Shown piece by piece: positions 46,823 to 55,876 of a stretch of DNA of 64,000 bases. A program made the translations under genes and the position numbers. The number at the start of each line of letters is the position of its first letter. Within the stretch, counting starts at the first letter, position 1. The notes beneath the pieces are model-generated. The model was not told where the DNA came from. It worked only from the letters and a program-made list of their open reading frames with translations, and made no database searches. Origin of the DNA: Fontivita pretiosa (GTDB taxonomy: Bacteria; Planctomycetota; Phycisphaerae; Tepidisphaerales; Tepidisphaeraceae); the NCBI RefSeq assembly GCF_050410795.1, contig NZ_CP191258.1:3968001-4032000 (forward strand). The letters are read 5' to 3'.

Positions 46823-47416
46823 ATGAAATGTCTGGCGAACTGGGCGTCGTTGGTGCTGTCGATCAGCGTGGGCTGGTGTGCCGCGGCGGAGCCGGCGACG
46901 CGGCCGGCGGAAGGCGGGCCGCCAGCGACGCAGCCCGCGGCGTATCTGGTCACCCCCATGCGCGTCGCGCAATTCAAGGGAAGCGACAGCTACTGCTATG
47001 TCGAGGCGGAGACGACCTTCGCCGACCTGAAACAGACGATCGATCAACTGCTGCCAAAGATCGAAGCGGCGATGAACAGCGGTCGGGTTCAGCCCCAGGG
47101 CGGGTTGATTTTCGTCTATCAGGGCGCCACAACCGACCCGAGCAAGTCGTTTCGGCTTCAGGTGGGCGTGCCTACCCGCGGCGCGGTGGGCGAAGCGCCC
47201 GACGGTGCCATGATCCGGAAGCTTCAACCGCTGCGCGCCGCCTCGGTCATCTTCAGCGGCGAGTTGCTGGATCTTCCCCAGGCCTATCAGAAACTCTACG
47301 CCGAGCTGTTCGCCGCCGGGCTGACTCCCACCGGCGAGACGCGTGAGCTGTACCTTTACTGGGAAGGGCCGGAGTCGAACAACAACGTGGTGCTGATCCT
47401 GGCCGCCGTGAAATAG
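46823..47416 (+). CDS. Secreted GyrI-like (effector-binding/SOUL-fold) protein
   Basis: A 197-residue protein. The signal peptide is MKCLANWASLVLSISVGWC-like, with cleavage near CAAAEP. After a Pro/Thr linker come two repeats of a strand-helix pattern (CYVEAETTFADLKQTIDQLLPKIE; FVYQGATTDPSKSFRLQVGVP; QAYQKLYAELFAAGLTPTGETRELYLYW), resembling the GyrI-like small-molecule-binding domain. In cytoplasmic proteins this domain binds ligands; an exported version is less usual. GGAGG lies 7 nt before ATG 46823. Its role is unknown. Confidence 0.65.
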   Translation: MKCLANWASLVLSISVGWCAAAEPATRPAEGGPPATQPAAYLVTPMRVAQFKGSDSYCYVEAETTFADLKQTIDQLLPKIEAAMNSGRVQPQGGLIFVYQGATTDPSKSFRLQVGVPTRGAVGEAPDGAMIRKLQPLRAASVIFSGELLDLPQAYQKLYAELFAAGLTPTGETRELYLYWEGPESNNNVVLILAAVK

Positions 47417-47461
47417 CTCCATTTCCGGTTTCAGGGGTGTGAGCGCGGGTTGCACATACCG

Positions 47462-48478
47462 ATGATCGCGGTCGAGATCGACAACGTGACCAAGACATTT
47501 GGCCGGCATGTGGCGGTGGCGGACCTTAGCCTGCGCGTGCCGCAGGGCAGCGTCTACGGCTTCATCGGGCCCAACGGCTCGGGCAAGACCACCACCCTGC
47601 GGATGATCATGCGCATCCTGCACCCGGATCGCGGCCACATTCGTGTTCTGGGAGAGGAAAAGTACGGGGCGGCCAACGACCGCGTCGGCTACCTGCCCGA
47701 AGAACGCGGGCTGTACAAGCAGATGCGGGTTCGCGACCTGCTGCGTTTTTATGCGCAGCTCAAAGGCCATCGTCCCGGCAGACAGGAAATCGACGGCTGG
47801 CTGGCTCGCCTGTTTCCTGATCAGGATCCGCTTCGTGTCGGCGGGCTGAAGATCGAGGCACTGTCCAAGGGAATGAGCCAGAAGGTGCAGTTCATCGCCA
47901 CCGTGATCGCCAGACCTCTGCTGGTGCTGCTCGATGAGCCGTTCAGCGGTCTGGATCCGGTCAACGCCGACGTGCTGCGCGAACTGGTGCTGGAGCTTCG
48001 GCGAAACGGAACCACGGTGATCTTCTCGACCCACGACATGACCGTCGCCGAGCAGTTGTGTGACGCGATCTTCATGATCTACCGCGGACGAAAAGTGCTG
48101 GACGGGACGCTGCGGGAGATTCAGCAGGAGCACGGGCGCGATGTGATTCGCGTGCGGCTGGACTGCACCGCCCGCCCGATGCCGCGACTGGACGATCTGC
48201 CCGGCGTCGTCGGGGTTACCGACTTCGGCAATTACCAGGAGCTTCGCACCGCTGCCGACGCCGACACGCAACAGATTCTGGCGGCGCTGATGTCCCGCGG
48301 TCGCGTTGAGCACTTCGAGATTGCGCATCCGAGCTTGCAGGACATCTTCCGGCGAATCGCGCAGCCGGGAGTTGATGAGCAAGGACCAAAGCCAGCACCA
48401 GACCAGCGCAGCGATGACACGCTCGCCCCTTCGCCGGTTCGTCACTTCTCCGTTTCATCCGGGCCGGAGGTTCCATGA
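47462..48478 (+). CDS. ABC transporter ATP-binding protein (NatA-like)
   Basis: A 338-residue ABC ATPase. Walker A is GPNGSGKTT, the Q-loop region is GYLPEERGLYKQM, the signature is LSKGMSQKVQFIATV, Walker B is LLVLLDEPFSGLDP and the switch His is in FSTHDMT. A ~100-residue C-terminal extension follows, as in NatA/ABC-2 ATPases. The first ATG with family sequence is 47462; a TTG at 47450 is in frame. Its stop overlaps the next start (ATGA at 48475-48478), so the ATPase and permease are translationally coupled. The exported substrate is unknown. Confidence 0.9.
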   Translation: MIAVEIDNVTKTFGRHVAVADLSLRVPQGSVYGFIGPNGSGKTTTLRMIMRILHPDRGHIRVLGEEKYGAANDRVGYLPEERGLYKQMRVRDLLRFYAQLKGHRPGRQEIDGWLARLFPDQDPLRVGGLKIEALSKGMSQKVQFIATVIARPLLVLLDEPFSGLDPVNADVLRELVLELRRNGTTVIFSTHDMTVAEQLCDAIFMIYRGRKVLDGTLREIQQEHGRDVIRVRLDCTARPMPRLDDLPGVVGVTDFGNYQELRTAADADTQQILAALMSRGRVEHFEIAHPSLQDIFRRIAQPGVDEQGPKPAPDQRSDDTLAPSPVRHFSVSSGPEVP

Positions 48479-49869
48479 GAAAGATCCTGGTGATCGCGGC
48501 GCGCGAGTACAGCGCGGCGGTGAAGACCAAGAGCTTCATCGTGAGCCTGGTGCTTCTGCCACTGATGATGAGCGGCGGAATCCTGGCGCAGCGGGCGACG
48601 GAGAAACTGGCCGACACCACCACACGTCGTGTGGCGATCATCGACCGCTCGCCGGGAGAGAAGCTGCTGGCGGCGATCGAGCAGGCGGTTGGGCAGCACA
48701 ACCAGACGGGGATCTATGACGGGTCCGGTCGGCAGGTACGATCCCGCTTCGAGCTGGAGCGGATCGATCCGACACGCTTGGCCGAGCCGTCGGCGGCGGA
48801 TCAGGTGCGGCTGGAGCTTTCGCATCGCGTTCGCCGGGGGGAATTGCTGGCCTACGTCGAGATCGGCCCGGACGTGCTGGGCTGGCCGGCTGCATCCGCG
48901 ACCTCGCCGGGCACAGGCGCATTCGCAGCCGAGCAGCAGGACGATGCTCTTCCCGAACACGACCGGGACAAGATCCGCTACTCGTCGATGCGGATCACCT
49001 ATCGCGACTTCGTGCGGCTGTTGAGCGAGGCGCTGCCGCAGGCCGTGATCGGGCATCGCCTGGCCCAGCAGGGGATCAGTTACGAGCAGCTTCGCCCGCT
49101 GCTCACTCCGCCGGGGATTGTCGATCGCGGCCTGGCCGAGCAACGCCCGGACGGACAGATCGTGTACGAAACCAGAAAGAGTCGCATGAGCGCAGCGGTG
49201 GGCGTGCCGCTGGGTCTGGTGATGCTCATGTTCCTGGTGGTCATGATCGGCGCCAGTCCGCTGACGGCCAACGTCATCGAGGAAAAGCAGCTTCGCATCG
49301 CCGAAGTGCTGCTGGGCAGCGTGCGTCCATTCGAGCTGATGATGGGCAAGCTGCTGGGAGGCGTGGCGGTGGCATTGACGCTGGCGGCGATCTACTTCGG
49401 CGGGGCCTACTACCTGGCCGTGCGACAGGGGGTGGCGCAGTACCTGACAGCCAACACGATCCTGTGGTTCGTGTTTTTCACGGCGGTGGGGACATTGATG
49501 TACGGCTCGATGTTCGTCGCCGCCGGCGCCGCGGTTACCAACATCAAGGAATCGCAGAACATGATTCTGCCGGTGATGCTGGTGATCATGCTGCCGATGT
49601 TCGCGCTGGGATCGCTGGTGCAGGATCCGGGCAGTCGCCTGGCGGTGGCGGTGTCGCTGTTTCCGTTCTCGGCGCCGATGGCGATGATGGCGCGGCTGGC
49701 GGTTCCCCCGGGCGTGCCGACCTGGCAGTTGATCGGCTCGGCGCTGCTGGTGGTGCTGACGACCCTGGCGGTCGTCTGGTCCGCCGGACGAATCTTCCGC
49801 GTGGGAATCCTGATGCAGGGGCAGGCGGCCCGGCTGTCCGAACTGGCCAGGTGGATCATCCGCGGCTGA
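48475..49869 (+). CDS. ABC-2 type transporter permease (NatB-like)
   Basis: A 464-residue membrane protein. An N-terminal helix (~residues 19-36, SFIVSLVLLPLMMSGGIL) leads into a ~180-residue extracytoplasmic domain. About five to six helices follow (PLGLVMLMFLVVMIGASPL; GGVAVALTLAAIYFGGAYYLA; TILWFVFFTAVGTLMYGSMF; MILPVMLVIMLPMFALGSLV; LIGSALLVVLTTLAVVWSAGRI). EEKQLRIAEVLLGSVRPFELMMGKLLG is the conserved ABC-2 coupling segment. It forms an exporter with the preceding ATPase. A hairpin terminator overlaps its stop codon. Confidence 0.88.
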   Translation: MRKILVIAAREYSAAVKTKSFIVSLVLLPLMMSGGILAQRATEKLADTTTRRVAIIDRSPGEKLLAAIEQAVGQHNQTGIYDGSGRQVRSRFELERIDPTRLAEPSAADQVRLELSHRVRRGELLAYVEIGPDVLGWPAASATSPGTGAFAAEQQDDALPEHDRDKIRYSSMRITYRDFVRLLSEALPQAVIGHRLAQQGISYEQLRPLLTPPGIVDRGLAEQRPDGQIVYETRKSRMSAAVGVPLGLVMLMFLVVMIGASPLTANVIEEKQLRIAEVLLGSVRPFELMMGKLLGGVAVALTLAAIYFGGAYYLAVRQGVAQYLTANTILWFVFFTAVGTLMYGSMFVAAGAAVTNIKESQNMILPVMLVIMLPMFALGSLVQDPGSRLAVAVSLFPFSAPMAMMARLAVPPGVPTWQLIGSALLVVLTTLAVVWSAGRIFRVGILMQGQAARLSELARWIIRG

Positions 49870-49885
49870 TCGGCGGATTTTTTTT
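49858..49885 (+). terminator. Rho-independent terminator
   Basis: ATCCGC at 49858-49863 pairs with GCGGAT at 49873-49878 (9-nt loop), followed by T8 at 49878-49885. The stop codon TGA of the permease gene is in the loop. This is a typical intrinsic terminator and separates the exporter operon from the sigma-fusion gene. Confidence 0.7.
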
Positions 49886-50094
49886 GCGGCGGGCGGAACG
49901 TCCCTGCTCATCCGCACTTGCGCAACCGCCGCATTGTTTTGCTCGCACCACGGGTTGACAACGACCGACGGGTGTGCACAAAAGGTTCGCAGTCCGTGGG
50001 CCAGGCTGGTAGACTCGTGATCTGCCAGCCCTGGTGATCTGTGAAGGATGTAAGGTGTCTGACGCGGCGGCGTCACTAACTGGGGAGGCTCCCG

Positions 50095-53000
50095 TTGGGT
50101 GCGAATGGAACCTGCGTTGAGTCGCCGACTTCGGCCAGAAGCGCGCAGGAATTGCTTGCGGAGTTTCAACAGACCGGCCGGCAAGAGCCGTTCGAGGAGA
50201 TTGCGCGCCGTTACGCGGGCATGGTGTACAACGTGGCGCTTCAGGTGACGCGCGATGTACACGACGCCGAGGACGCGACGCAGGCCACGTTTCTGACCCT
50301 CGCGGTTCACGCCAAGACCGCCGGCAAGATCCGTTACGTCGGGCCGTGGCTGCGCAAGGTGTCGCATCGTCTGGCTTTGGACATCCGTCGCTCCAAGAAA
50401 CGTCGCGCTGCGCGCGAGCAGCGTCACGCCAGCGAAAGTGCCCGGCTCAGCGGTTCCGCCAATGGCAACGGACACGGCAACGGCAATGGTTACGGCCACG
50501 CCCGCGGGGCCGACGGCTCCGTGTCGGCTGGGCTGGACCTGGAAGAGCTGCGGCACATTCTTCGCGAGGAGCTGGACAAGCTTCCGGCCAAATACCGCCT
50601 GCCGCTGATTCTGTACTATTTCGGCGGGCTGTCGCCGCACGAGATGGGCAGGGAGCTGCGGGTTAACACCAGCACGCTGGGCGTTCGCCTGCACCGCGGG
50701 CGCAAAATGCTGGCGCAGAGCCTCAGCGAGCGTGGGGTGACGATCAATCTGGCGTTGCTTGGGGGGTTGCTCGGCGGCTTGGTGGAAACTGCGGTGCGCG
50801 ACCGGATCGTGCGTGGCAGCTCGGCGGCCGCGGCGCACGTCGCCGCCGCCGGTTTCGCCGTCAACAGCACCATCGCGCCGCTGGAAGTGCTGGGTCTGAT
50901 GCAGAAAGCGGCGTCGGCGATCATGTGGTCGCGGCTGCGCGGGCTGATCGCCGCGTCGGTGCTGGTGGTTTCGACGATCGCCGGTGCAGGCCAGGTGCTG
51001 GACCGCCTGGATCTGATCGACCTGAAGGCTCTGCCCAACGTGGACTTGATGCGCCACCTGCGTCCGCTGCTCGATCGGATTTTCAGCCCACCGCACCTGT
51101 CGATCCCGGAGCTGAGCCGAGCTGCTCAACAGACCGGGCAATTCGAAGCACCGACCGTGTCCGTGCCGACGCTTTTCGCGTCGCCGACGGATTTGTCGCT
51201 TGCTGTGGGGATTGAGCTGGCACCCCCGGCGGCGGACTGGCAATCATCGTATTTCGTCGATACTCCGAATGATCTGTCTGAGGCGGCGCGGCAGTCGGTC
51301 GCGTCGGATCGCCATGGGACGCCAGCGACATTTGCATTGACCTGGCACCCGCCGACGGTTCGTACGTCGCCCGCGACGCTGCTGGCCGCTCTCCCGGACG
51401 CTGCGCACACACCTTCCGCGCAGGCCAACGTTCGAAACAGCTACGTGTCGAACATCGCCGCGCCGCTGTCGCTGGCCAGGCAGTGGTCTGCGGCATCGCA
51501 GAAGCATTCCCGGGCGCAGTCGCCGGGGTCATTCACCCCCGGGCAGATTGTCGTCGATCGCCTGGTTGTCGATGCTTCCTCCGGAGGCGCCAGTGCAAGT
51601 GTGATGGGCGATGCGGCGGTTTCTTCGATGGGAACCGAGGCGGCGCGCGGAAGCGTCGTGTTCCGCCAGGGCACGTTGCGAGCGGATCGACTCATCGTCG
51701 GGGATCAGGCAAGCGGCTCATTGCAGCACCTGGGCGGGCGGATCATCGTCAAGGATGAATTGACGATCGGCGCCCAGCCCGGCAGCAGCGGCACGCTCGA
51801 GCTTCAGAGCCTGGCCAGCAACACCACCACTCCGCGGAGCGAGGCTGGCGCATCGGGTGTTGGATCGCGTCCCGCCAGCGGTGGCAGCGTGCGCGACGAC
51901 GGCGCAAGCAAGATCACCACGCCGCGGCTGGTGGTCGGCGGCGCCGGTAACGGCACGCTCAAGCAGAGCGGCGGGCAGATCGACGTGACCACCCCCGCCC
52001 ACAACGGAACCGCCGTCGTTGCCGCCGACTCAGGCAGCACAGGCGACTATCGCCTGGGCGGCGGGACTCTCTCGGCCGACACACTCATCGTCGGCCAGCG
52101 TGGCGACGGCAGCCTCACGCAAACCGGCGGAAAGGTCAATGTCACCACGGCGATCGTCGGCAGGGAATCGGGCGGCAAAGGAACCTGGTCGGTGGTTGCC
52201 GACGCGGGCATCAGCATTCGCGCCCCGCAGGACACGACCGACGGCATGCTCGATCCTCAGGAGTTTACACCCTCGACGCCGGGTTCCTCTGTCTCCGCAC
52301 CCCGGTATCAGCCCACGCCACAGATCATCGTCGGAGAATCAGGAGAAGGAACCGTCCAGCTCAAGCCGGATCGATCCGAGCCGGTGATCGAAGAAGCCCC
52401 CGGCACGGCCGGCGCGGTGCTGGCGGTGCGATCCAGGACCGGCGGCGCCGGAACCTTCGTCGGTTGGGGCGCGGTGCGCACCACCGGGCCGATCGTGCAA
52501 AACGGTCAGATCATCGCCGACGGCGATGGGCTGTCGCGCACGCTCGACCTGACCACCGTTTCGGGAATCTACAACACGATCGAGAACCCCAACTCCGGCG
52601 GGACCAATGGCTGGTACGCCCGCGACGGTGGAAGGCTCATGCTCCCGCCGATCACCATCACCGCCGACCGCGCCTACAACTGGGGCGAAACGTCCGACGA
52701 TCCGGTCATTGATCTGGTCAATTCCGTTCGCCTCACGCCGCACGGCGTAACCACCGAAGGTCTGCTCAGTCTGACCCTGCTGGATCCCGGTTCCAGCGAA
52801 GTTCCGGCACTGCCGCAAGACACAGTGGCGATCGGTGTGTGGCGGATGATCGGGACGCTGGATCTGACCTCTCTGGATGTGCTGGTGCGGTACGACGAGC
52901 TGCTGGCCGAGCAGTTGCAGCTCGACGAGCGCACGCTGGGGCTGTGGACCTTCGAGCAGGGGGGCTGGCGGCAGGCGCAGCTTGCGGCCGGCATCGACCT

Positions 53001-53175
53001 GGAACAGAACCTGGTCTGGGGCACCGTCGGAACCAGCGGTCTGCCGTCGTATCTGGCGGTAAGCGGCTCCCCCGCGCCGGCCGCGGCGGTGGTCCCTGAG
53101 CCGGCGGCTTCGCTGCTGGGTGTGGCCCTGGCGGCGGGGACGCTGCTTCGCCGCCGTCGCACGGCCACTGGTTGA
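50095..53175 (+). CDS. ECF sigma factor fused to a transmembrane helix, autotransporter-like repeat domain and PEP-CTERM tail
   Basis: One open frame of 1026 codons. Residues ~17-105 are sigma region 2 (FEEIARRYAGMVYNVALQVT, DVHDAEDATQATFLTLA, GPWLRKVSHRLALDIRR); a Gly/Asn-rich linker follows (~118-140); residues ~147-212 are region 4 (LDKLPAKYRLPLILYYFGGLSPHEMGRELRVNTSTLGVRLHRGR-type helix-turn-helix). A transmembrane helix is at ~281-299 (LRGLIAASVLVVSTIAG). The next ~700 residues are Ser/Thr/Gly-rich with repeated units (LVVGGAGNGTLKQSGGQI, LIVGQRGDGSLTQTGGKV). The last 28 residues are VVPEPAASLLGVALAAGTLL plus an arginine cluster, a PEP-CTERM signal. The start is TTG with GGGAGG 6 nt upstream. 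No anti-sigma gene is adjacent. Membrane tethering and signalling are inference. Confidence 0.85.
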   Translation: MGANGTCVESPTSARSAQELLAEFQQTGRQEPFEEIARRYAGMVYNVALQVTRDVHDAEDATQATFLTLAVHAKTAGKIRYVGPWLRKVSHRLALDIRRSKKRRAAREQRHASESARLSGSANGNGHGNGNGYGHARGADGSVSAGLDLEELRHILREELDKLPAKYRLPLILYYFGGLSPHEMGRELRVNTSTLGVRLHRGRKMLAQSLSERGVTINLALLGGLLGGLVETAVRDRIVRGSSAAAAHVAAAGFAVNSTIAPLEVLGLMQKAASAIMWSRLRGLIAASVLVVSTIAGAGQVLDRLDLIDLKALPNVDLMRHLRPLLDRIFSPPHLSIPELSRAAQQTGQFEAPTVSVPTLFASPTDLSLAVGIELAPPAADWQSSYFVDTPNDLSEAARQSVASDRHGTPATFALTWHPPTVRTSPATLLAALPDAAHTPSAQANVRNSYVSNIAAPLSLARQWSAASQKHSRAQSPGSFTPGQIVVDRLVVDASSGGASASVMGDAAVSSMGTEAARGSVVFRQGTLRADRLIVGDQASGSLQHLGGRIIVKDELTIGAQPGSSGTLELQSLASNTTTPRSEAGASGVGSRPASGGSVRDDGASKITTPRLVVGGAGNGTLKQSGGQIDVTTPAHNGTAVVAADSGSTGDYRLGGGTLSADTLIVGQRGDGSLTQTGGKVNVTTAIVGRESGGKGTWSVVADAGISIRAPQDTTDGMLDPQEFTPSTPGSSVSAPRYQPTPQIIVGESGEGTVQLKPDRSEPVIEEAPGTAGAVLAVRSRTGGAGTFVGWGAVRTTGPIVQNGQIIADGDGLSRTLDLTTVSGIYNTIENPNSGGTNGWYARDGGRLMLPPITITADRAYNWGETSDDPVIDLVNSVRLTPHGVTTEGLLSLTLLDPGSSEVPALPQDTVAIGVWRMIGTLDLTSLDVLVRYDELLAEQLQLDERTLGLWTFEQGGWRQAQLAAGIDLEQNLVWGTVGTSGLPSYLAVSGSPAPAAAVVPEPAASLLGVALAAGTLLRRRRTATG

Positions 53176-53242
53176 TGCCGGTTAGGCCTGATGTTCCCGT
53201 GCCCGAATCGCGTCGCGCCGATTCAGCACCAAGTCATTGCAA

Positions 53243-53734
53243 TCAGATCCACTGGTCGCGGATGAGCTTCAACTGCGCCCAGTCGGTTTCGTTGAACCAT
53301 TCGGGGCAGTGGTCGCCGCTGCCCATCAGCTTCAGGAAAAATTGCTCGGCTTCGTCTTCGATCTGCTCGCGCGACTGGCCCATGCTCAGCCGGGCGGCAT
53401 ACAGATCGTCCTCGGCGCTGGCCAGCCGAAGCGCCTCGTAGCCGCAGTATTGCCGCACCAGGTCGGCAAGCTGCTGGTAGAACATCCACACATCATCATC
53501 GGGATAAGGCGGCGGCTGGCAGTGCCGCTTGAGGGCGTGGCGGAAGTATTTGAGTTTCTGCTCCCACGACAGATTCGGATCAAGCGCCAGGGTGATGTAC
53601 TGCCCGACTTTCGCGGCCTCGTGGGCGTGGACATCGCCCTGCTTGTCGGCTTCGTGGACGAGTTTGGCGTAATAGCTCTCCGGGCGACCGATCTCGGGCA
53701 TGGGAGGAAGTTGGCGCGTCTGGTTGTACGCCAT
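53243..53734 (-). CDS. Hypothetical protein, 163 residues
   Basis: A soluble, mostly helical protein starting at ATG 53734 with AGGAAGG upstream. The sequence starts MAYNQTRQLPPMPEIGRPESYYAKLVHEADKQGD and contains NLSWEQKLKYFRHALKRHCQPPPYPDDDVWMFYQQLADLV, Trp/Tyr-rich helices, and ends in GSGDHCPEWFNETDWAQLKLI. No signal, membrane or known catalytic motif is seen. The open frame extends to 54040, but that part is atypical. It sits between the sigma-fusion gene and a divergent ABC ATPase. The function is unknown. Confidence 0.6.
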   Translation of the reverse strand: MAYNQTRQLPPMPEIGRPESYYAKLVHEADKQGDVHAHEAAKVGQYITLALDPNLSWEQKLKYFRHALKRHCQPPPYPDDDVWMFYQQLADLVRQYCGYEALRLASAEDDLYAARLSMGQSREQIEDEAEQFFLKLMGSGDHCPEWFNETDWAQLKLIRDQWI

Positions 53735-54241
53735 CGCAAATGCCTTCCTGCTGTGAGGGTCCGCGGTGGAGCACCGGGAAGATGTGAGTAACGCTGACGA
53801 GCAGCCGACCGCGTCCGCGATCGTCGTCGATGCAGTTGTTGCCGACCCACCGCCGACCTGACGTTCATAGTCTACCGCAACTGGCTTGCGGCGGACAACA
53901 AAAGTTTTTCCGCCAACCCAGGAATCTTCAAGTCGCACCCCGCGGCATTCGCCCAGAAACCGACTGTACGTATCGCGTCGATTGCTCAGCAAGGCTGGTT
54001 CCTCCTTCACACTGATTTCGCTGTCCCCGAAACGTTGCATTCATTGGTTCCTCGGGCAAAGCCAATCTCGACGACACGAAAGTTATCAGACTGCTGCGGG
54101 CGGGGCTTTGGGCAAATGCTGCAACGGAGATTGGAATTGACGAACATATCCCCCTTGCTGCAAACCTTTGCACCTCCTTTGCCTAAGGCTGGCGGCAGAT
54201 TGGCGATCCGCTGGCGTTGGCAGTACGATGAGCGGCGGCAT
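53735..54241. other. Divergent intergenic region (hypothetical / sugar ABC ATPase)
   Basis: 507 bp between two divergent genes. A small perfect palindrome CCGCAA-CTGGC-TTGCGG lies at 53875-53891 and could be an operator. Next to it, on the minus strand, TTGTCC and TAGACT are spaced 18 bp, a weak promoter candidate. Open frames extend into it from both sides but look non-coding. I see no RNA gene. Confidence 0.4.
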
Positions 54242-55825
54242 ATGGCGGCGGACCCACCAGTGGCCGAACCAATCACCACAACCACGGCGGCAGCCCCCGG
54301 CACTGACCTGCCCGGGGCGCACCCCACCGATGCGCCCCCGGCCAGGCTCCGCATGCGCGGAATCGAAAAACGCTTCGGTGCCACCGTTGCCCTGGCCTCA
54401 GTGGACTTGGATGTGCAGGCGGGCCAGGTGCTGGCGCTGGTCGGGGAAAACGGCGCCGGCAAGAGCACGCTGATGAAGGTCCTCTCAGGCGCTCACCAGC
54501 CCGATGCAGGCCAGATGTGGCTCGACGGCCAGCCCTACAAGCCAAGGCATCCGCTGGACGCTCGCATGGCGGGCGTGGCGATGATCTATCAGGAGCTGTC
54601 ACTGGCGCGGCACCTGTCGGTGATGGAAAACATCCTGCTGGGAATGGAGCCGACGCGCGGGCCGCTGGTCCGCTGGAGCGAAGTGCGCGCCCTCGCCGCC
54701 AATGCTTTGGGCATCCTGGGACGGTCGGACATTCCGCTGAACATCCCCGTAGGTCGGCTCTCGGTCGCCGAACAGCAGCTTGTGGAGATCGCCCGCGCCG
54801 TGGCCATCGGCTGTCGCGTGCTCGTGCTGGACGAGCCCACCAGCAGTTTGGGCGCCCGCGACATCCAGCGGCTGTTCGAGCTGGTCCGGCGGCTCAAGAG
54901 CCAGGGGCAGGCGATCGTTTACATCAGCCACTTCCTGGAAGAGGTCAAGGCGATCTCCGACCGTTTCACGGTGCTGCGTGACGGCCGCAGCGTTGGCGGG
55001 GGAGCAACCGCCGACGCCACGCACGATCAGATCATTCAGCTCATGGTTGGGCGCAGGGTCGAGGATCTGTACCCTCGCTCGCCGCGAAGCCGCGGGGAAG
55101 TCATCCTTCAGATCGACGATCTGGCCGGGACGCGCAAGCCGGTGTCGGCGAGCCTGAGCCTGCACCGAGGCGAAGTGCTTGGCATCGCCGGCCTGGTCGG
55201 CGCCGGACGCACGGAGCTGCTCCGCGCGATCTTCGGTCTGGATGCGGTTCGTCGCGGGCAGATTCGAGTGGCGGCGTATCAGGGGCCGGCTTCCCCGGCG
55301 CGGCGGTGGGAGCAGGGCGTGGGCATGGTCTCGGAAGATCGCAAGAACGAAGGCCTGGCGCTGGGGTTGAGCATCGCCGACAACGTCACGCTCTCCAGCC
55401 TGCCGATGCTGCTCAGCCCGGCCGCTCAGGATCGGGCAACGCAGGGCTGGATCGCCCGGCTGGCGATTCGCTGTCGGCATCCGCGCCAGCCGGTGCAGTC
55501 GCTTTCCGGGGGCAATCAGCAGAAGGTGGCGCTGGCGCGTCTGCTGCATCATGATGTGGACGTGCTGTTGCTGGACGAGCCGACGCGCGGCATCGATGTC
55601 GGCTCCAAGGCCCAGATCTACAAGGTGATCGACGAGCTGGCCTGCCGCGGACGCGCGGTGCTGATGGTCAGCAGCTATCTGCCGGAGCTGCTGGGCGTTT
55701 GCGACCGCATCGCCGTGATGTGCAAGGGGCGGTTGGGTCCGGCCCGGCCGGTCGAGCAGTGCGATGAGCATCAGATCATGCTGGAAGCGACCGGCGCCGA
55801 GACGGAGGATCACGCAGGCGCGTAG
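54242..55825 (+). CDS. Sugar ABC transporter ATPase, duplicated nucleotide-binding domains, second set
   Basis: A 527-residue RbsA/MglA-type ATPase. After a ~35-residue Ala/Pro/Thr-rich start, domain 1 has Walker A GENGAGKST, LSVAEQQLVEIARAV and VLDEPTSSLGARD. Domain 2 has GLVGAGRTELLRAIFGL, LSGGNQQKVALARLL and LLDEPTRGIDVG. It differs clearly from the ATPase at 39005, so it is a separate system rather than a recent copy. ATG 54242 is used; the frame extends upstream to 54035. A permease gene follows 51 bp downstream; no binding-protein gene is in the window next to it. Confidence 0.9.
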   Translation: MAADPPVAEPITTTTAAAPGTDLPGAHPTDAPPARLRMRGIEKRFGATVALASVDLDVQAGQVLALVGENGAGKSTLMKVLSGAHQPDAGQMWLDGQPYKPRHPLDARMAGVAMIYQELSLARHLSVMENILLGMEPTRGPLVRWSEVRALAANALGILGRSDIPLNIPVGRLSVAEQQLVEIARAVAIGCRVLVLDEPTSSLGARDIQRLFELVRRLKSQGQAIVYISHFLEEVKAISDRFTVLRDGRSVGGGATADATHDQIIQLMVGRRVEDLYPRSPRSRGEVILQIDDLAGTRKPVSASLSLHRGEVLGIAGLVGAGRTELLRAIFGLDAVRRGQIRVAAYQGPASPARRWEQGVGMVSEDRKNEGLALGLSIADNVTLSSLPMLLSPAAQDRATQGWIARLAIRCRHPRQPVQSLSGGNQQKVALARLLHHDVDVLLLDEPTRGIDVGSKAQIYKVIDELACRGRAVLMVSSYLPELLGVCDRIAVMCKGRLGPARPVEQCDEHQIMLEATGAETEDHAGA

Positions 55826-55876
55826 CGTGGGCATTACGACTGCCTCCGCCGCGCATGGATGTTGGAGAAGTTCTGG

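Noticed and set aside
46469..48445. 658-codon minus-strand open frame
   Set aside because: It lies antisense to the phosphohexomutase, GyrI-like and ABC ATPase genes, with low-complexity basic composition.
49955..49983. TTGACA at 49955-49960 as the -35 box of the sigma-fusion gene
   Set aside because: No -10-like hexamer follows at 16-18 bp (the sequence there is ACAAAA); a weaker TTCGCA/TAGACT pair at 49986-50015 is as likely.
48442..51243. 933-codon open frame on the minus strand across the ABC exporter and the sigma-fusion gene
   Set aside because: It is antisense to two well-supported genes, is extremely Arg/His/Gln-rich and has no domain sense; long antisense frames are expected in GC-rich DNA.
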